A stretch of DNA of 64,000 nucleotides from Delphinapterus leucas (lineage: Eukaryota > Chordata > Mammalia > Artiodactyla > Monodontidae), in the NCBI RefSeq assembly GCF_002288925.2, contig NW_022098044.1, positions 16,572,197 to 16,636,196 on the forward strand, read 5' to 3'. Every line of letters begins with the position of its first letter. Within the stretch, counting starts at the first letter, position 1. Below the pieces are notes generated by a model that ran no database searches, was not told the origin of the DNA, and saw only the letters and a program-made list of their open reading frames with translations. Positions 34,560 to 44,880 of this stretch are shown in pieces. The position numbers were made by a program, and so were the translations under genes.

Positions 34560-35720
34560 ATTCAAAGAACTTTATATCTGAAGAACGATAAGAAATTGAT
34601 TAACCTTAAATTTTGTTTAGTATGTACACCAGGATATCTAGGGTAACCACTAAAAGAATAGATATTCTTATACAGACACAGAATGTCCAAAATATGGGGC
34701 AGGGGGCAGAGTAAGTGGACTAGAGATAAGAGGAAAAACAAAACCATCATCACCCAAAAGAAGGCAAGAAAGGTAGGGGGTAGAGAGGGAGAGCAAACAG
34801 AAAAAGCAGGAGAAATACAGTAGGATATAATAAGGTGGTAGAAATAAATCAGTAATTATAATAAACTTAAAGGGAAAAACTTTCCAATTAAAAGACAACG
34901 ATTTTTCAGACTAGATTTTGTTTAAAAAAAAAATTTAGTTATACCTGCTATTTTAAAGAGAAACCATCTCCCTCAAAAGGTGAGGTAGTAGGTCAAAAGT
35001 CCAAAGATTGAAAATAATATAGCAGGCCAACACTAAGAGAAAGCCGATATCTCTGTATTATCAGACAAAACAGGCAGTAAACAAAAAGATGACAACATAA
35101 CTACATAATGATAAAGGGTTCCACTCATCAGAGAGATGAGTCTAACTTTGTAGGCACATAACATACAGAGTAAAAATTAACACACCTGCAAGGAGAACTT
35201 GATAAATCCACCATCAAATGGGAGACTCTACCTTCCTCTCTCAGTAATGGATAGATTAAGGCAACAAAGAAATAGTAAGAATACAGTAAGAATCATAAGA
35301 ATAAAGATGCTACCATTAGCAAGTTTGGCCCAGTGGACATACACGGAACATGGCACCCAGCAAACAGGGAATGGACACTGTTTTCAAGAACACGTGGGAC
35401 ATTTACAAAAAGCGGCCCTATGCCAGGCCAGCAAGGTTAGCTCAGAAAACTTCAGGGGGCTGACTTCGTACAGACCACACACTCTGACCACAATGCTCCT
35501 AACTACTACACAAAGATAATAAGAAAAACCCCATGGTAGAAAATTTAAGATACACTTCTAAATAACTCATGGATCAAAGAAGAAATCATAATAGAAATCT
35601 CAAAATATTTGGACGTGAACCACAACAAAATAACGACACTCTGAGACATGTGGGATATAACAAAAATATTTAGATGGAAGTTTACAGCCTTAGAAAATAA
35701 GAAGGTCACAAAATTAATGT
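34560..35720 (+). mobile_element. Old L1 ORF2 5' (endonuclease) region, decayed
   Basis: Sense L1M-type blocks: AGAGAAACCATCTCCCTCAA, TAATGATAAAGGGTTCCACT, CTCTCTCAGTAATGGATAGA, GCCAGGCCAGCAAGGTTAGC and AACTCATGGATCAAAGAAGA. The endonuclease reading frame is broken many times. Confidence 0.6.
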
Positions 35721-35977
35721 GTTAAGCCCCAACCTGTGACTCTAGGACCACCTCCCACCTTTCTTGTCTCCTCGCTTCTCCCTGAATCTCCCCGCCCCTG
35801 ACCCACACCACCCCCTCCTCCTCTTCCATGTGCTAACTGAACTCTTCCTGGGAGCCAGGCACCACCTCCTCTCCCACCATCTTTAGCACCAGTTCTCTGA
35901 AAGTGTTCAGATTGCCTCCGGTATACTATTGGAAACACCTGGGGTGGGCAGTACCCACTATAACCCTCTTCGACTGT

Positions 35978-36545
35978 ACTCATTCATTCAATAGTAACAA
36001 ATACCTTCTGACCATCGACTATGTGCCCAGATGGTCCAGATGCTGGGGATACATAGATGAAAAAAGCAAGCCCAGTCCTTGCCCCAGAGCAAGGGTCCTC
36101 ACGGTGTAGCCCTCATACGAGCCTCATCAGAATCAACTGGGAATCTCTTGAGAAATGAAATTACCAGGTACACCCCTCACTTACTGGATCAGAAACTCTG
36201 GGGTGGGGCCCAGCACTCCGTGCCTTAACAAGCCCTCCAGGTGATACTGATGTGCTCTGGAGGGGTTTGAGACCCACGGCCCAACGGAGTTCAAAGTCTG
36301 GCAAACATAAACCATAATGCAGTGGGTAGGTGCAGCCACCAAAGCGGCCATGAAAGGAGCCATGAAAGCCTGAGACGGACACTTGCCCTGGCCTGTAATG
36401 TCAGGGAAGAACCCCCAGGAAGGAGTCACACCTCAACTGGGCTCTGGGGAAAGAGCTGGTCAGGCAACGCAGAGCAAGGAAAAACATTCTAGCATTTGAG
36501 ACAGAACAGTGCACAGGCCAGAAATAAAAGAACGTACAGTGTGCT
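35978..36545 (-). repeat. L2 3' region, antisense, split by MER5-like element
   Basis: CATTCATTCAATAGTAACAA and GATGCTGGGGATACATAGAT begin the antisense L2. It continues after 36285 with CTGGGCTCTGGGGAAAGAGC and GAAAAACATTCTAGCATTTG. Confidence 0.6.
36088..36285 (+). repeat. MER5A-like hAT relic
   Basis: ATCAGAATCAACTGGGAATC, GATCAGAAACTCTGGGGTGG and AAGCCCTCCAGGTGATACTG match the order of the short MER5A non-autonomous hAT transposon. It sits inside an L2. Confidence 0.7.
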
Positions 36546-37269
36546 CACAAAACGTATTTGTCACTGATAACCAATGTCCAGGGCACATCTGTTGTAGTGT
36601 TAATATGCCAGCATGACTTTATAGCCACCGAAGAGAGAAGGAGGACTTGATAATCTCCCAGCTTTTAATGGGGTGAAGGCCAGCTGAAAGCTTGGCAGAT
36701 GGGCCTGCATTGTTCGGGCACTGATGAAACCATGATACAGATGAGAGCGATTAATGCAAACCGATACTTTAGTAATCAAGAAACATTCATCCTACGGGAA
36801 GGCCTATCCATCACCCCTGATCCAAGGCACCGGCCCCTTTGGACCCAGACCGAAGCATCTATTCAGACAAGACCTATCAAATTCATCTCAAAGCAGCTCT
36901 CCTTGCTGCTCCAGACTGCTTTAAAGGAGCAGTCACTCAGAAACCTGAGCTTCAACAGCCACTGAGAGGCATGGTGTAGAAAGTCAAGGCTTTTTCCTTA
37001 AATTCATCTGGATGGAACTTTTTCAGGTCAATCACTGAGTACCGCATAGATCTGATCACTATACAATTGATAAGATTCAGTTATGATAAAGTCCCTGGGG
37101 TGGTCAATGAATCAGATCCATAGTTAATCTTTACTGACAGTCAAGAGAATTAATCAACAGGGTTTAATTTGGGTCTTTCTTATTGACTCAATTTAATAAT
37201 TTTTTGTAAGCGTAAAGCATCCCTCCTTGTGTGAGCTCTACAGGGAACTAATCACTTCTCCCTCTGGAC
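36546..37269. other. Unique DNA, no gene identified
   Basis: A plus frame at 36699-36965 has no clear splice edges or domain. Several AT-balanced stretches at 36980-37220 look unique. Confidence 0.3.
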
Positions 37270-37599
37270 AGGTTATTTGCTTTCTTTAAAACATTCTTAT
37301 TTAATAATACATAATGCCTGGTACAAAATGCAAAAGATATAAAAAAGCACCCAGAGAAAAGTACATCATTTAGTTCCCTCCCCCAGAGGCAGCCTTGCCA
37401 ACTGTGGAAATCATGTATGTCTCTGCATATGCCCTGGTTTTTGTTTTGTTTTGGTCACATACCAAAATTAAACCAGTCTATACAGTTGTCATTACCTTAA
37501 TATTCTATTGTGGTGACTGTTCCATATCAGTACAGATGGAGAGGCCCTATTCTCTATCACTGCTACACAGTATTCCACTGTAAGATTAAGCCTATTTTA

Positions 37600-37849
37600 T
37601 TTTTTTTATTCATTTATTTTTAAATTTTATTTATTTATTTGGTTGCACTGGGTCTTAGCTGCAGCAGGCAGGTTCCTTAGTTGCAGCTCGCAGGCTACTT
37701 AGTTGCAGCTTGCCAGCTCCTTAGTTGTGGCATGCGAACTCTCAGTTGCAGCATGCATGTGGGATCTAGTTCCCTGACCAGGGATCGAACGCAGGTCCCC
37801 TGCATTGGGATCACAGAGTCTTATCCACTGTGCCACTAGGGAAGGTCCC
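37600..37849 (-). mobile_element. CHR-type SINE, first of two at one target
   Basis: Antisense SINE with head CCACTAGGGAAGGTCCC at the right. Target duplications are AGATTAAGCCTATTTTA (37583-37599) and AGATTATGCCTATTTTA (37850-37866). Confidence 0.9.
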
Positions 37850-37868
37850 AGATTATGCCTATTTTATA

Positions 37869-38152
37869 AATTTATTTATTTATTTATTTATCGGCTGTGT
37901 TGGGTCTTCGTTTCTGTGCGAGGGCTTTCTCTAGTTGCGGCGAGCGGGGGCCACTCTTCATCACGGTGTGCGGGCCTCTCACTGTCGTGGCCTCTCGTTG
38001 CGGAGCACAGGCTCCAGACGCGCAGGCTCAGTAGTTGTGGCTCACGGGACCAGTTGCTCCGCGGCATGTGGGATCTTCCCAGACCAGGGCTCAAACCTGT
38101 GTCCCCTGCATTGGCAGGCAGATTCTCAACCACTGCGGCACCAGGGAAGCCC
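37869..38152 (-). mobile_element. CHR SINE, second at the same target
   Basis: Antisense long CHR form. Its duplication TATGCCTATTTTAT (37855-37868 and 38153-38166) reuses the copy of the target made by the neighbouring SINE. Confidence 0.92.
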
Positions 38153-38254
38153 TATGCCTATTTTATATCACTGATCCCCTACACATGGATAATTAGATGG
38201 CTTCCAACCTTTTGCTATTTCAAACAATGCCGCAAATTAAATCCTTGTATAAAA

Positions 38255-38670
38255 ATTCATTCTCTGTATGAAAGGATAAACAAAATATGGTATATACATA
38301 CAATGGAATTACTCAACTTTAAAAAGGAAGGAAATTCTGACACATGCAACAACAGAAATGAACTTTGAGGACATTATGCTAAGTGAAACAAGCCTATCAC
38401 AAAAGGACAAATACTGTAAAATTCCACTCATATGAAGCATCTAGAGCAGTCAAATTCATAGAGACATAAAGTAGAATGGTAGCTGCCAGGAAATGGGGAG
38501 TTAGTGTTTAATGGGTACTAAGTTTCAGTTTGCAAGATGAAAAATGTTCTGGAGATGCCTGGTGGTGATGGTTGTACAACAGTGTGAATGTACTTAATGT
38601 ACACTAAAAAATAGTTAAGATGGTAAATTTTATCTTATGTGTATTTTACCACAATTTTTTAAAATCCATT
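38255..38670 (+). mobile_element. Old L1M 3' end
   Basis: Sense blocks GGTATATACATACAATGGAA, ACATTATGCTAAGTGAAACA, AAAGTAGAATGGTAGCTGCC and TTTTATCTTATGTGTATTTT match the L1M end also seen at 310-1140. Confidence 0.7.
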
Positions 38671-38917
38671 TTCCGTATTCTTATTAATTCATTCATGCAT
38701 TTGTCTAATCATTCCATAAACCTATGTGTGCCAGAATCACACAGAGTTATGTAAGGACTTATCCTTGAGCTAAGAAAGACAAAAAGGAATTAAACAGGTA
38801 AAGAAATGACACGGGGACATTCCAGGCAGAAAGTTCAGGATGTCAAAAATCAAAAATCTGCACTAGAAAGAAGAGGATGGAGAGGTAAGCAGGGGCCAGA
38901 CATAACAACCTCAGGTA

Positions 38918-39295
38918 GGGACTTCCCTGGTGGCGCAGTGGTTAAGAATCTGCCTGCCGGGCTTCCCTGGTGGCGCAGTGGTTGAGAGTCCGCCTGACGA
39001 TGCAGGGGACACAGGTTCGTGCCCCGGTCCGGGAAGATCCCACATGCCACGGAGCGGCTGGGCCCGTGAGCCATGGCCGCTGAGCCTGCGCGTCCGGAGC
39101 CTGTGCTCTGCAACGGGAGAGGCCACAACAGTGAGAGGCCTGCGTACCACACACACAAAAAAAGAATCTGCCTGCCAATGCAGGGGACGTAGGTTCGATC
39201 CCTGGTCTGGGAAGATCCCACAGTCCTTGGAGCAAATAAGCCCATGAGCCACAACTACTGAACCCACATGCTGCAACTACTGAAGCCTGCGTGCT
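38918..39295 (+). mobile_element. CHR SINE carrying a younger SINE
   Basis: The outer element starts GGGACTTCCCTGGTGGCGCA, is interrupted at 38959 and resumes at 39177 with AATGCAGGGGACGTAGGTTC. It runs to about 39295, next to the poly(A) region of the minus-strand gene. Confidence 0.9.
38959..39161 (+). mobile_element. Young CHR SINE nested in an older CHR SINE
   Basis: The complete young element lies between duplications AAGAATCTGCCTGCC at 38944-38958 and 39162-39176. The duplicated bases belong to the outer SINE. Confidence 0.96.
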
Positions 39296-39308
39296 AAAAA
39301 GAGGGGGG

Positions 39309-39314
39309 TTTATT
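39309..39314 (-). promoter_or_regulatory. Poly(A) signal and 3' UTR of the terminal exon
   Basis: TTTATT on the plus strand reads AATAAA on the minus strand, 287 bases past the stop codon of the exon at 39601-39776. The region 39315-39600 is then its 3' UTR. A T-rich stretch on the minus strand directly after the signal could be the downstream element. The signal lies within about 15 bases of the end of the CHR SINE. Confidence 0.6.
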
Positions 39315-39600
39315 CTGTAAGAATAAGTAAATATTCTGAAAGGTTTATACAGCACATCAACCTAACCTGTGTGTTACAAGGGCTCTGGCTTCTGTGTGGA
39401 GGCTGGATTCGAGGGGGCCGGGCAGGAGGCCAGACCCAGAGGAGATAGGTGAACAACCCTGCCAAGAAATGATGACAGCCTCCACCAAGGCTCTCAAATG
39501 CACACATCCACACAGGGCAGGCACAGACATTCCCAAAAAGGCCACATGAGCCAACACTGTTGGACCACAGGACCTACAGCGGCCACCAGTGTAAGACCTC

Positions 39601-39776
39601 TCAGCTGGTCATGGCGATGTTGTTAATGAAGTCCTCCAGAGCATCAGACGAGCCAGACCCTGGTTCACTGACTGCTGCCAGACAGGAGCCATAGAGACTG
39701 AAGCTGAAAAGGGATCCCTCTGTCCTGCTTTCCTCCAAAGGGGGAATAGTAGCAGTGAAGCCTGGGGAATCTTGAC
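39601..39776 (-). CDS. Terminal coding exon of an unidentified protein gene
   Basis: On the minus strand a long pyrimidine tract (complement of about 39779-39815) ends in AG at the complement of 39777-39778. It is followed by 173 coding bases and a TGA stop (complement of 39601-39603). Two bases complete a split codon, then 57 codons follow. The peptide starts QDSPGFTATIPPLEE, contains a LFSFSLYG hydrophobic stretch and ends SDALEDFINNIAMTS. It is rich in Ser, Gly and acidic residues, with no zinc finger, membrane segment or catalytic motif. A poly(A) signal at 39309-39314 fits a 3' UTR of about 290 bases. I do not recognise the protein. Upstream exons should lie at higher coordinates, need a phase-1 donor, and were not found with confidence. 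The CpG island at 48.2-49.2 kb is a possible promoter. Confidence 0.7.
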
Positions 39777-39837
39777 CTGTCCAGACAAAGACAGAAAGCA
39801 GGAAACAGGTGGCAGTAAATTAGGGTATAAGTCGCTG

Positions 39838-40012
39838 CTCTAGCAGTTTTCAAAGTGCGGTCTCTGGACCAGCCACATCAGTGTCTCCTGGGAGCTGGTT
39901 AGAAATGCAAACTCCCAGGCCTTCCTGAATCAGGAACGTAGCATAGCCCAGCAAGCTATGCTTTAACAAGCACAGGTGATTCTGATGCAAGTTCAAGCTT
40001 AAAACCATATCC
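39838..40012 (-). repeat. MER5A-like hAT relic, antisense
   Basis: CAAAGTGCGGTCTCTGGACC, GGTTAGAAATGCAAACTCCC and ACAAGCACAGGTGATTCTGA follow the antisense MER5A order. It lies in the last intron of the minus-strand gene. Confidence 0.7.
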
Positions 40013-40056
40013 CTAGAACGTAATTCACCACAGGTGTCTTTTAAATAGCATGTTTC

Positions 40057-40262
40057 GGGCTTCCCTGGTGGCGCAGTGGTTGAGAGTCCACCTGCCGGTG
40101 CAGGGGACATGGGTTCGTGCCCCGGTCCGGGAAGATCCCACATGCCGCGGAGCGGCTGGGCCCGTGAGCCATGGCCGCTGAGCCTGCGCATCCAGAGCCT
40201 GTGCTCTGCAACGGGAGAGGCCACAGCAGTGAGGGGCCCGCGTACTGCAAAAAAAAAAAAAA
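40057..40262 (+). mobile_element. CHR SINE, young subfamily
   Basis: Complete young CHR element ending in 13 or more A. Unlike its neighbours it has no clear flanking duplication. Confidence 0.93.
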
Positions 40263-40559
40263 GATACACCAAGAGAGACCTGTGAACCATCCAAAAAATA
40301 CTGGGTATCAAGTTGTCCTGGGGCCTTTAAGATGAGAGCATTCACCGGTTGTAGCATAACCAGAGAGCATTCGTCTGTGAATTTGGACGTGTTATTGAAA
40401 TTCCAGGAGCCCCACAGGAAGCTTCTCTAGCTACAAAATATATTTTCTGCCATTGAAGAGAGTTTTGTTCAGTCCTTCTGCAACCACTACAACGATTCCA
40501 GCTTTCTTATGGGTACATTCCATGTAATAAATGGCAGAAACACAGAAGCAGTGGGGCAC
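40263..40559. other. Unassigned DNA, possible intron
   Basis: An open minus-strand frame exists at about 40290-40437. Its possible donor is in phase 0 and cannot join the phase-1 terminal exon directly. Confidence 0.3.
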
Positions 40560-40740
40560 AGTGGAAAAACACAGGCTCTGTATCCTGGTGTTGAATTTCA
40601 AGTCTCTTTACTAGTGACCTTGGGAAGGCAGCTTACATGCCCTTTGCTCAGGTATCAGGTAGGCAGTGTTGTGAGTGCCTACTACAATACCTGAAACAAG
40701 GCAAATACTCAACAAGAATGCATTATTCATGCATTGATTC
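40560..40740 (+). repeat. MIR-like fragment
   Basis: Sense blocks TAGTGACCTTGGGAAGGCAG and TACCTGAAACAAGGCAAATA fit a degraded MIR. Confidence 0.45.
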
Positions 40741-40917
40741 ACTTCGAGTCCGGGAGTACAGCAACGGATCTCTGTGAAGCGCAATCAAACGACTGGGAGT
40801 GGGCCCAGCGGTATAATAAACATCAGTGACCACTAGATGGCAATAACGGTGCTAACTAATTGGTTATCAACGTTGGTCCTCAGAACTCAGCACTACTTCT
40901 GTTACTGGGTTTTTGCT

Positions 40918-42330
40918 CCTTCATTCATTCCACAAGTATGTATTCAATGCCTGCTATGTCCCTGGCACCACAGTTAGGATACAAGAATCCGCAAAGGAAG
41001 ACATAGTCCCTGTCCATGGCCCTTATGGTCTAGGTGAGGAAATGGACAGAGCATCTCATCAATAAAATAACACACCTGGGCTTCCCTGGTGGCACAGTGG
41101 TTGAGAGTCCGCCTGCCGATGCAGGGGACACGGGTTCGTGCCCCGGTCCGGGAAGATCCCACATGCCGCGGAGCGGCTGGGCCTGTGAGCCATGGCCGCT
41201 GAGCCTGCGCATCCGGAGCCTGTGCTCTGCAGCGGGAGAGGCCACAGCAGTGAGGGGCCCACGTACAGCAAAAAAATAAAATAAAATAAAATAACACACC
41301 TTAGTCAGTGCTGTGAGGTAGAGGGGGAGAACCAGCCTGCTGGGGAGCGGGGAGGCATCCCTGAGAAAGGGACGAGGAAAAGGTGGAGGAGCCTAGATCC
41401 CAGGAAGAACAGGAGTTGGTAGGTAAGGGGTGGGAAGCCAGTGCTCAGGCAGATGGGATGGCTTGTCAGTGGCTCCTATTGAGCAGGATGACTGTTAGGC
41501 CCCTTGGCTGGAGCCCAAAGAGCAGGGGTGCAGGATGGGAACTGCCCACCCTGGAGGGACAAGCAGGAGACAGGCCATGCAGGGCCTTTGTTCTCTGGGG
41601 GATTTGGGTCTAGACCCAAACAGCAGCAGGAGCCCACTGATGGGTTTCAAAGCCCAGGAGGGGAGAGAGCCGGATGACTAGAGTGTATTTGCATTTGACA
41701 AGGTCAGATTTGCATTTTGACCGGGTGACTGGGTCTGCTCTGGGGATTCAGCCGAAGCTGGAGCCTAGTGGATGCCCCGGAGAGCAGTTAGGGAACTACC
41801 ATTGGAATCCAGGGAGGAAGGATTAGTCTTGGATCAGGGTAGGGGCACAGAGTTGAAGGGAAAGGAACTGAGAGATGGGGAAAGCACCAGAACTCAATGG
41901 CTAGAGTTTGTGCAGAAAAGTGGGGTGCCAGAGATGGCTCCCCAGTGTCTGGCTCAGACAGGCCAGCAGGTGGAAAGGAAACTGAAGGAGGCAAGGGGTC
42001 TCAAATGGTGACTGGGTAGTAGAAAAAGAAAGTCATGAGTTCACTTTTAGACATGCTGACATTGAGGGGTTTTTGAGATATCCAAAGGGAAATTCCAGAA
42101 GGCAAAAGAAACTTTAAGTCTAGAGTTCAAAGACAGCTGGGCTGGGATGAGACCACCAGGGCATGAAGACAGGAAAAGAAGCAAGGCCACCTGCATGAGA
42201 CCAACAGCTTGGGCACTGGAATACAGCAATTGTCCACCGAAAGAAGGATTTGCTGAAGGCGGCATTAGAAATCTGAGACAGAGATTGGGATAGAGATAGG
42301 GAAGGTTTCAAGAGAATTAAGGCATAAAAA
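40918..42330 (-). repeat. Long L2 LINE 3' region, antisense, split by a SINE
   Basis: Antisense L2 order over 1.4 kb: TCATTCATTCCACAAGTATG, ATAGTCCCTGTCCATGGCCC, GGCCATGCAGGGCCTTTGTT, GGGTTTCAAAGCCCAGGAGG, TTCACTTTTAGACATGCTGA and GAGACCACCAGGGCATGAAG. The many overlapping frames at 41383-42311 are chance readings of this repeat. Confidence 0.6.
41078..41284 (+). mobile_element. CHR SINE inserted in L2
   Basis: Young CHR element with exact 17-base duplications AATAAAATAACACACCT at 41061-41077 and 41285-41301. Confidence 0.95.
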
Positions 42331-42629
42331 GAACAAAGACTCGGGAGATAATTATAAGAAGCATGTGACTCAGTTCCCTTCCCAGCAAATGGCTCTCACT
42401 TTTCCCAAACTCACTCTCAGAGATGAGGGATGGCTCCTTTCCGTGGTCCCTAGTCGCTGCAGGGGCTGTTTAAAACGCCGGGTCCAGAAACCTGCGGGCT
42501 ACATTCCAGACACCTTATCACACAGTCAGCCTTCAGCTTACATGCTTGTGGGAGGAGAGGGGCCTGGCCCAGTAGGTCAGGGGCTCTGAAGGAGGGTTCT
42601 TAACATCTGAGAGACATTACCCTTGTCCT
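42331..42629. other. Unassigned DNA, no gene seen
   Basis: A plus frame at 42365-42589 has no splice or domain support. Confidence 0.3.
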
Positions 42630-42840
42630 GTCCTGTTTCAGACGGCTAAAGCATAATCAACATGACCATCAAATCAACACCTTGTATACCTTAAACTTAC
42701 ACACTGTTATGTGTCAATTATATCTCAGTAAAGCTGGAAAAAAAGAATTGACGAATCTAGGGGATATGGCTGTTTATGAGACTACTCTTGTAATTTTTCA
42801 GTAGGCTTGAAATTTAAATAAAAAGTGTTGGGGCATATAA
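42630..42840 (+). repeat. Fragments of retroelement 3' ends
   Basis: ACCTTGTATACCTTAAACTT and GTCAATTATATCTCAGTAAA form an L1-type 3' end. A second old 3' end follows with GGCTTGAAATTTAAATAAAA. Confidence 0.5.
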
Positions 42841-42920
42841 AACTATCTGGCGGGGAGAGTGGGTACGAGTATAGATTAAACAAGATTGACCATTAGTTAA
42901 GAATTCTTAAAGTTGGCGAC

Positions 42921-43083
42921 AGGGGACTTCCCTGGTGGTCCAGTGGCTAAGACTCCACGCTCCCAATGCATTTGATCCCTGGTGAGGGAACTAAATATCT
43001 CCGCATGCCTCAACTAAAGATCCCACACGCCACAACTAAGACCCAACACAGCCAAATAAATGAATATTTTAATAATAATAAAA
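42921..43083 (+). mobile_element. CHR-type SINE
   Basis: GGGGACTTCCCTGGTGGTCC to an AT-rich tail. Flanks repeat TAAAGTTGGCGAC (about 42908-42920) and TAAAGTTGGAGAT (43084-43096). An internal deletion removes part of the B-box region. Confidence 0.88.
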
Positions 43084-43096
43084 TAAAGTTGGAGAT

Positions 43097-43855
43097 GGGA
43101 ACATAGAGTTTCACTCCATTATTTTCTACTTCTGTATATTTAATGTTTTTTTCATAACAAGTTTTTTTAAAAATACGGTTGCCCTGTGGAGTAAAAGATA
43201 TGCAAAGTACCAGCACATGGTTGTTTGGTTAGTGGAATTGTCCTTAATCCCTTCCCATTTATTTTCACTTGCCCTTCTGCCCTAGGGAACACAGGTTGCC
43301 CTACAGTGCAATTTTCTTTTCAGATTTGCTGTAAGTCATAGTTTGTTGCTGTTGTTGTTGTTGTTTTAATTTCGTCTTGAAACAGCTGAAAATTGCTGAT
43401 GACTTATTGGAAGCTTTGCACAATTCTTGGATTTAAGGGCGTGACAGCTGAATGGACTTCCCTTCCTGCAGGCATACCAACCCTGAGCCATAGAAAGCCA
43501 CAAGAATGCTGGGGAGGTAAATGCAGAAAGATAGAGGTCCCCCTTAATTGCACATTCACCCCACACTGCTCTGGCCAAATTCTGAGGTGTCCAGACTCCT
43601 TCCTCTTGGCTACGGGGGCAGGGGTGGGCTGCGGGGTGGGGGTGGGGGCGCTGGCACCTCCATTGAGAAGTGTCCCTCCACTTTGGAGGCAAGTGCCTCA
43701 TCTCTTGCCCCACTCTTCCATCACCCCACATTCCTGCCACGTTAAGGCAGTTCCAAGGTGGACTTGGCTCTCTCCCACGGGTATGTTTTTGCCCTTGATC
43801 ATGCAGTAGCTCACACCTTAAATGCCCCTCCCAGCATTTCCCTAGCAACCCTGCT
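43097..43855. other. Unique DNA with G-rich patch, no gene identified
   Basis: A (TGT)n run lies at 43341-43367. Opposite-strand frames of 138 codons (plus 43393-43809) and 173 codons (minus 43366-43887) overlap almost fully, driven by a GC-rich patch with GGGGTGGGGGTGGGGGCG near 43635. At most one could be real and neither has a recognised domain. Confidence 0.35.
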
Positions 43856-44025
43856 TTTTCACTCACCAGCTGGGTGAAATTAAACAAGCTAGTTAACTTT
43901 CTAAGACTCTCTTTTCTAAGGGGTTATTAATACCTTCCTCCTAGAACTGTTTGGAGGATCAGGAGAGATGGCAAATAGAGATGGCACTTATCACAAAGAA
44001 ACAGCTCGACAAATATTTATTATTA
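43856..44025 (+). repeat. MIR fragment
   Basis: AAACAAGCTAGTTAACTTTC, TTTTCTAAGGGGTTATTAAT and AACAGCTCGACAAATATTTA fit the sense MIR core and end. Confidence 0.55.
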
Positions 44026-44185
44026 TTTAACACTTATCAGACTCTACTGAAATTATCTTATTCCCACATCTTTTCCTTGCTAGATTGTAGGCTCTTTGAG
44101 GACAGGAAATGTATCTATTTATCTTCTTTGCATCTCTAATGTCTATCGTAATACCTGGTACATAGCAGATGGATGGACTTGCAAA
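44026..44185 (+). repeat. L2 3' end
   Basis: TAGATTGTAGGCTCTTTGAG, GACAGGAAATGTATCTATTT and AATACCTGGTACATAGCAGA are characteristic of the L2 3' end. Confidence 0.75.
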
Positions 44186-44399
44186 TGTGCAAGAATCATA
44201 TGAGGGTCTGGTTTCTTTTTGTTTCAAAATACAGCTTCCTGGGCCCCAGCCCTATTGGAGAAGGGGGCCTGATTTGTTCACAGCAATGACAGCAAGGAAT
44301 GACCCTCTGTGATCTTTATCAGTAGCTAACCTTCATCTCTAATATGGATCTTTGCTAAATCATATGTAAAGTGCTACTTCAAAACAAGTCTTGTCCTAC

Positions 44400-44880
44400 C
44401 CTGTATGAGTTTCCTAGGGCTGCAGTGACAATTTACCACAAACTATGTGGCTTAAAGCAACAGAAATGTGTTCTCTCATAGTTCTGGAAGATAGAAGTCC
44501 AAAATTAAGGTGTTGGCAGAGCCATGCTCTTTCTGAAGGCTCAAAAGGAAAATCTGTCCCACACCTTTCTCTCTGCTTCTGCTGTTGCCAGCGCTCCTTG
44601 GCATTGCTTAGCTTGGAGACACAATATTCCAATCTCTGCCTCTGTAGTTACATACTCCTCTTCTGTGTAGTCAAAACTTCCTCTGTCTCCCTCTTATGAA
44701 GATACGTGTGATGATAATTAGGGTTCACCCCAACAATCCAAAATCATCTCCCCATCTCAAGATCCTTAACTTAGTCACATCTGAAAAGGATTTTTTTTTT
44801 TTAAACCAAATGAAGTAAATTCACAGGTTCCAGAGACTAGGATGTCTTTTTGGGGGGAAGCCATCATTCAGCCTCCCACA
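44400..44880 (+). repeat. Old dispersed repeat, same family as 23310-23775
   Basis: TTTCCTAGGGCTGCAGTGAC, TCATAGTTCTGGAAGATAGA, CAAGATCCTTAACTTAGTCA and CCATCATTCAGCCTCCCACA match the order of the copy at 23310-23775. Confidence 0.5.

Larger units (their letters stand above)
37270..38240 (-). mobile_element. Old L1M 3' part, antisense, split by two SINEs
   Basis: Antisense L1M blocks occur at TTAATAATACATAATGCCTG and CACAGTATTCCACTGTAAGA. The L1 resumes after both SINEs with ATAATTAGATGGCTTCCAAC. Confidence 0.5.

Noticed and set aside
37805..38368. Longest open frame in the window (187 codons, plus strand)
   Set aside because: It runs across the end of one CHR SINE and all of the next. The text (SCGSRDQLLRGMWDLPRPG) is the standard chance translation of antisense CHR SINEs.
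40290..40440. Minus-strand exon-like frame next to the terminal exon (reads LVMLQPVNALILKAPG)
   Set aside because: The acceptor is weak and the only usable donor is in phase 0, while the terminal exon at 39601-39776 needs a phase-1 donor.
43459..43519. Plus-strand mini-exon bounded by CTTCCTGCAG and GTAAATG
   Set aside because: It is 53 bases long, gives no recognisable peptide, and has no partner exons on the plus strand nearby.
43366..43887. 173-codon minus-strand frame overlapping a 138-codon plus-strand frame
   Set aside because: Mutual overlap is driven by a GC-rich patch. There is low-complexity Pro/His/Arg content and no convincing acceptor and donor in phase.
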